From positions 1 to 32,682 of the forward strand of contig NZ_JAPNNL010000074.1 in NCBI RefSeq assembly GCF_027620315.1: a DNA stretch of 32,682 nucleotides, read 5' to 3'. Below the pieces are notes generated by a model, which worked only from the letters and a program-made list of their open reading frames with translations, was not told where the DNA came from and searched no databases. Of the stretch, positions 31,525 through 32,682 are shown piece by piece. Position numbers and translations under genes: made by a program. This stretch comes from Nonomuraea corallina (lineage in GTDB: Bacteria > Actinomycetota > Actinomycetes > Streptosporangiales > Streptosporangiaceae). Position 1 is the first letter of the stretch. Each line of letters begins with the position of its first letter.

Positions 31525-32682
31525 ATGTCTGGTTCCGTCATCGTCGCCGGAGCGCGTACCCCCATCGGCAAGTTGCTCGGCTCGCTGGCCGGCCTGCGGG
31601 CGGTGGACCTGGGCGGCCTCGCGATCAAGGCCGCGCTGGAGCGCGCGGGGGTGGCGCCGGAGGCCGTCGAGTATGTGATCATGGGCCAGGTGCTGCAGGC
31701 CGGCGCGGGCCAGCTCCCCGCCCGCCAGGCGGCGGTCAAGGCCGGCATCCCCATGACGGTCCCGTCCATCCTGATCAACAAGGTGTGCCTGTCCGGCCTG
31801 GACGCCATCGCGCTGGCCGACCAGCTGATCCGCGCGGGCGAGTTCGACATCGTGGTCGCGGGCGGCATGGAGTCCATGACCAACGCCCCGCACCTGCTGC
31901 CGGGCCTGCGCAAGGGGGTCAAGTACGGCGGCTCCGAAGTCGTCGACTCGATGGCCCACGACGGCCTGTTCTGCGCCTTCGACCAGTGCGCCATGGGGGA
32001 GTCGACCGAGCGCTACAACGCGCGGCTGGGCATCGGCCGCGAGGAGCAGGACGAGGTGTCGGCCCGCTCCCACCAGCTCGCCGCCGCGGCGGCCAAGAAC
32101 GGCGCGTTCGAGGCGGAGATCGTGCCGGTCGAGATCCCGCAGCGGCGCGGTGAGCCGCTGGTCGTCGAGCACGACGAGGGCGTGCGCGGTGACACCACCG
32201 CCGAGACGCTGGCCAGGCTGCGCCCGGCGTTCGCGGCCGACGGCACCATCACGGCCGGGTCGGCGTCGCAGATCTCCGACGGCGCCTGCGCGGTGGTGGT
32301 CATGTCCAAGGCCAAGGCCGAGGAGCTGGGCCTGGAGTGGCTGGCGGAGATCGGCCGCCACGGCAACGTCGCCGGCCCCGACTCGTCCCTGCAGTCGCAG
32401 CCGGCCAACGCCATCAAGCACGCCCTGGCCAAGCAGGGCCTCACCGCGCAGGACCTGGACCTGATCGAAATCAACGAGGCGTTCGCCAGCGTGGTGATCC
32501 AGTCGGTCAAGGAGCTCGGCGTGCCGATGGACATCGTGAACGTCAACGGCGGCGGCATCGCGCTCGGCCACCCGATCGGCGCCTCCGGCGCCCGCATCGT
32601 GCTCACCCTCGCCCACGAGCTGAAGCGGCGCGGCGGCGGCGTCGGCGCGGCCGGCCTGTGCGGCGGCGGAGGCCAGGGCGAC
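31525..32682 (+). CDS. Acetyl-CoA C-acetyltransferase (thiolase), 3' end cut by window
   Basis: Condenses two acetyl-CoA to acetoacetyl-CoA or cleaves 3-oxoacyl-CoA. The 386 codons present have the nucleophile C88 (NKVCLSGLDAI), the thiolase signature NVNGGGIALGHPIGASGARI with the active-site histidine, and the C-terminal GLCGGGGQGD containing the second cysteine; only about 6-10 residues are missing beyond the window edge. The ATG at 31525 has AGGAGG at 31513-31518. Biosynthetic (AtoB/PhaA-like) length and motifs suggest acetoacetyl-CoA formation, which would feed the 3-hydroxybutyryl-CoA dehydrogenase and related acyl-CoA steps. Confidence 0.95.
   Translation, partial: MSGSVIVAGARTPIGKLLGSLAGLRAVDLGGLAIKAALERAGVAPEAVEYVIMGQVLQAGAGQLPARQAAVKAGIPMTVPSILINKVCLSGLDAIALADQLIRAGEFDIVVAGGMESMTNAPHLLPGLRKGVKYGGSEVVDSMAHDGLFCAFDQCAMGESTERYNARLGIGREEQDEVSARSHQLAAAAAKNGAFEAEIVPVEIPQRRGEPLVVEHDEGVRGDTTAETLARLRPAFAADGTITAGSASQISDGACAVVVMSKAKAEELGLEWLAEIGRHGNVAGPDSSLQSQPANAIKHALAKQGLTAQDLDLIEINEAFASVVIQSVKELGVPMDIVNVNGGGIALGHPIGASGARIVLTLAHELKRRGGGVGAAGLCGGGGQGD

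Overview
The window is a stretch of actinomycete core chromosome. GC content is very high, codons mostly end in G or C, and many starts are GTG. The gene order prfA-prmC-threonylcarbamoyl-AMP synthase-glyA-wecA-atpIBEFHAGDC-DUF2550, followed further on by nucS, a polar coiled-coil gene, methylmalonyl-CoA epimerase and a thiolase, is the order I recall from Streptomyces and relatives. Sequence details fit a filamentous member of the Streptosporangiales (for example a Nonomuraea-like organism), but the genus is inference. No rRNA, tRNA, CRISPR array, transposase or prophage is visible.

Region 1 (1-4961) holds translation-termination and tRNA-modification genes: release factor RF1, the methyltransferase that modifies release factors, and the t6A enzyme. 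It then has a lineage-specific pair: a helical, WXG100-like protein with a long Asp/Lys/Pro repeat tail, and a translationally coupled 124-aa helical partner. This pair is the least explained part of the window. Region 2 (5013-15919) holds serine hydroxymethyltransferase, a WecA-type lipid-carrier sugar transferase, two AtpI/AtpZ-like membrane proteins and the complete eight-gene F1Fo ATP synthase operon, ending with a DUF2550 protein. A CRP-like palindrome lies upstream of the operon and a 14-bp hairpin separates atpD from atpC.

Region 3 (15958-20873) has a PduO-type cobalamin adenosyltransferase on the minus strand, divergent from an operon of ABC ATPase, ABC-2 permease and a NarL-type histidine kinase. 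No response regulator follows the kinase; a STAS anti-sigma antagonist comes next. A TetR regulator is on the minus strand. Region 4 (20936-24170, minus strand) holds an aldehyde dehydrogenase with a palindrome in its promoter, a secreted lysozyme-like protein with one FG-GAP unit, and the mismatch endonuclease NucS. Region 5 (24207-28335, plus strand) holds a 3-hydroxyacyl-CoA dehydrogenase, a small zinc-finger-like protein, two alpha/beta hydrolases and an SDR oxidoreductase. Region 6 (28295 to the end) holds an AI-2E family transporter, a Scy/FilP-like coiled-coil protein with clear 11-residue repeats, methylmalonyl-CoA epimerase and a thiolase cut by the window edge.

Functionally the window combines energy conservation (ATP synthase), C1 and acyl-CoA metabolism (SHMT, HBDH, thiolase, epimerase, and an enzyme making the coenzyme B12 used by methylmalonyl-CoA mutase), envelope building and polar growth, and DNA mismatch repair. 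Several genes start with no Shine-Dalgarno sequence but have a TAnnnT box 6-8 nt before the start codon, which suggests leaderless transcripts.
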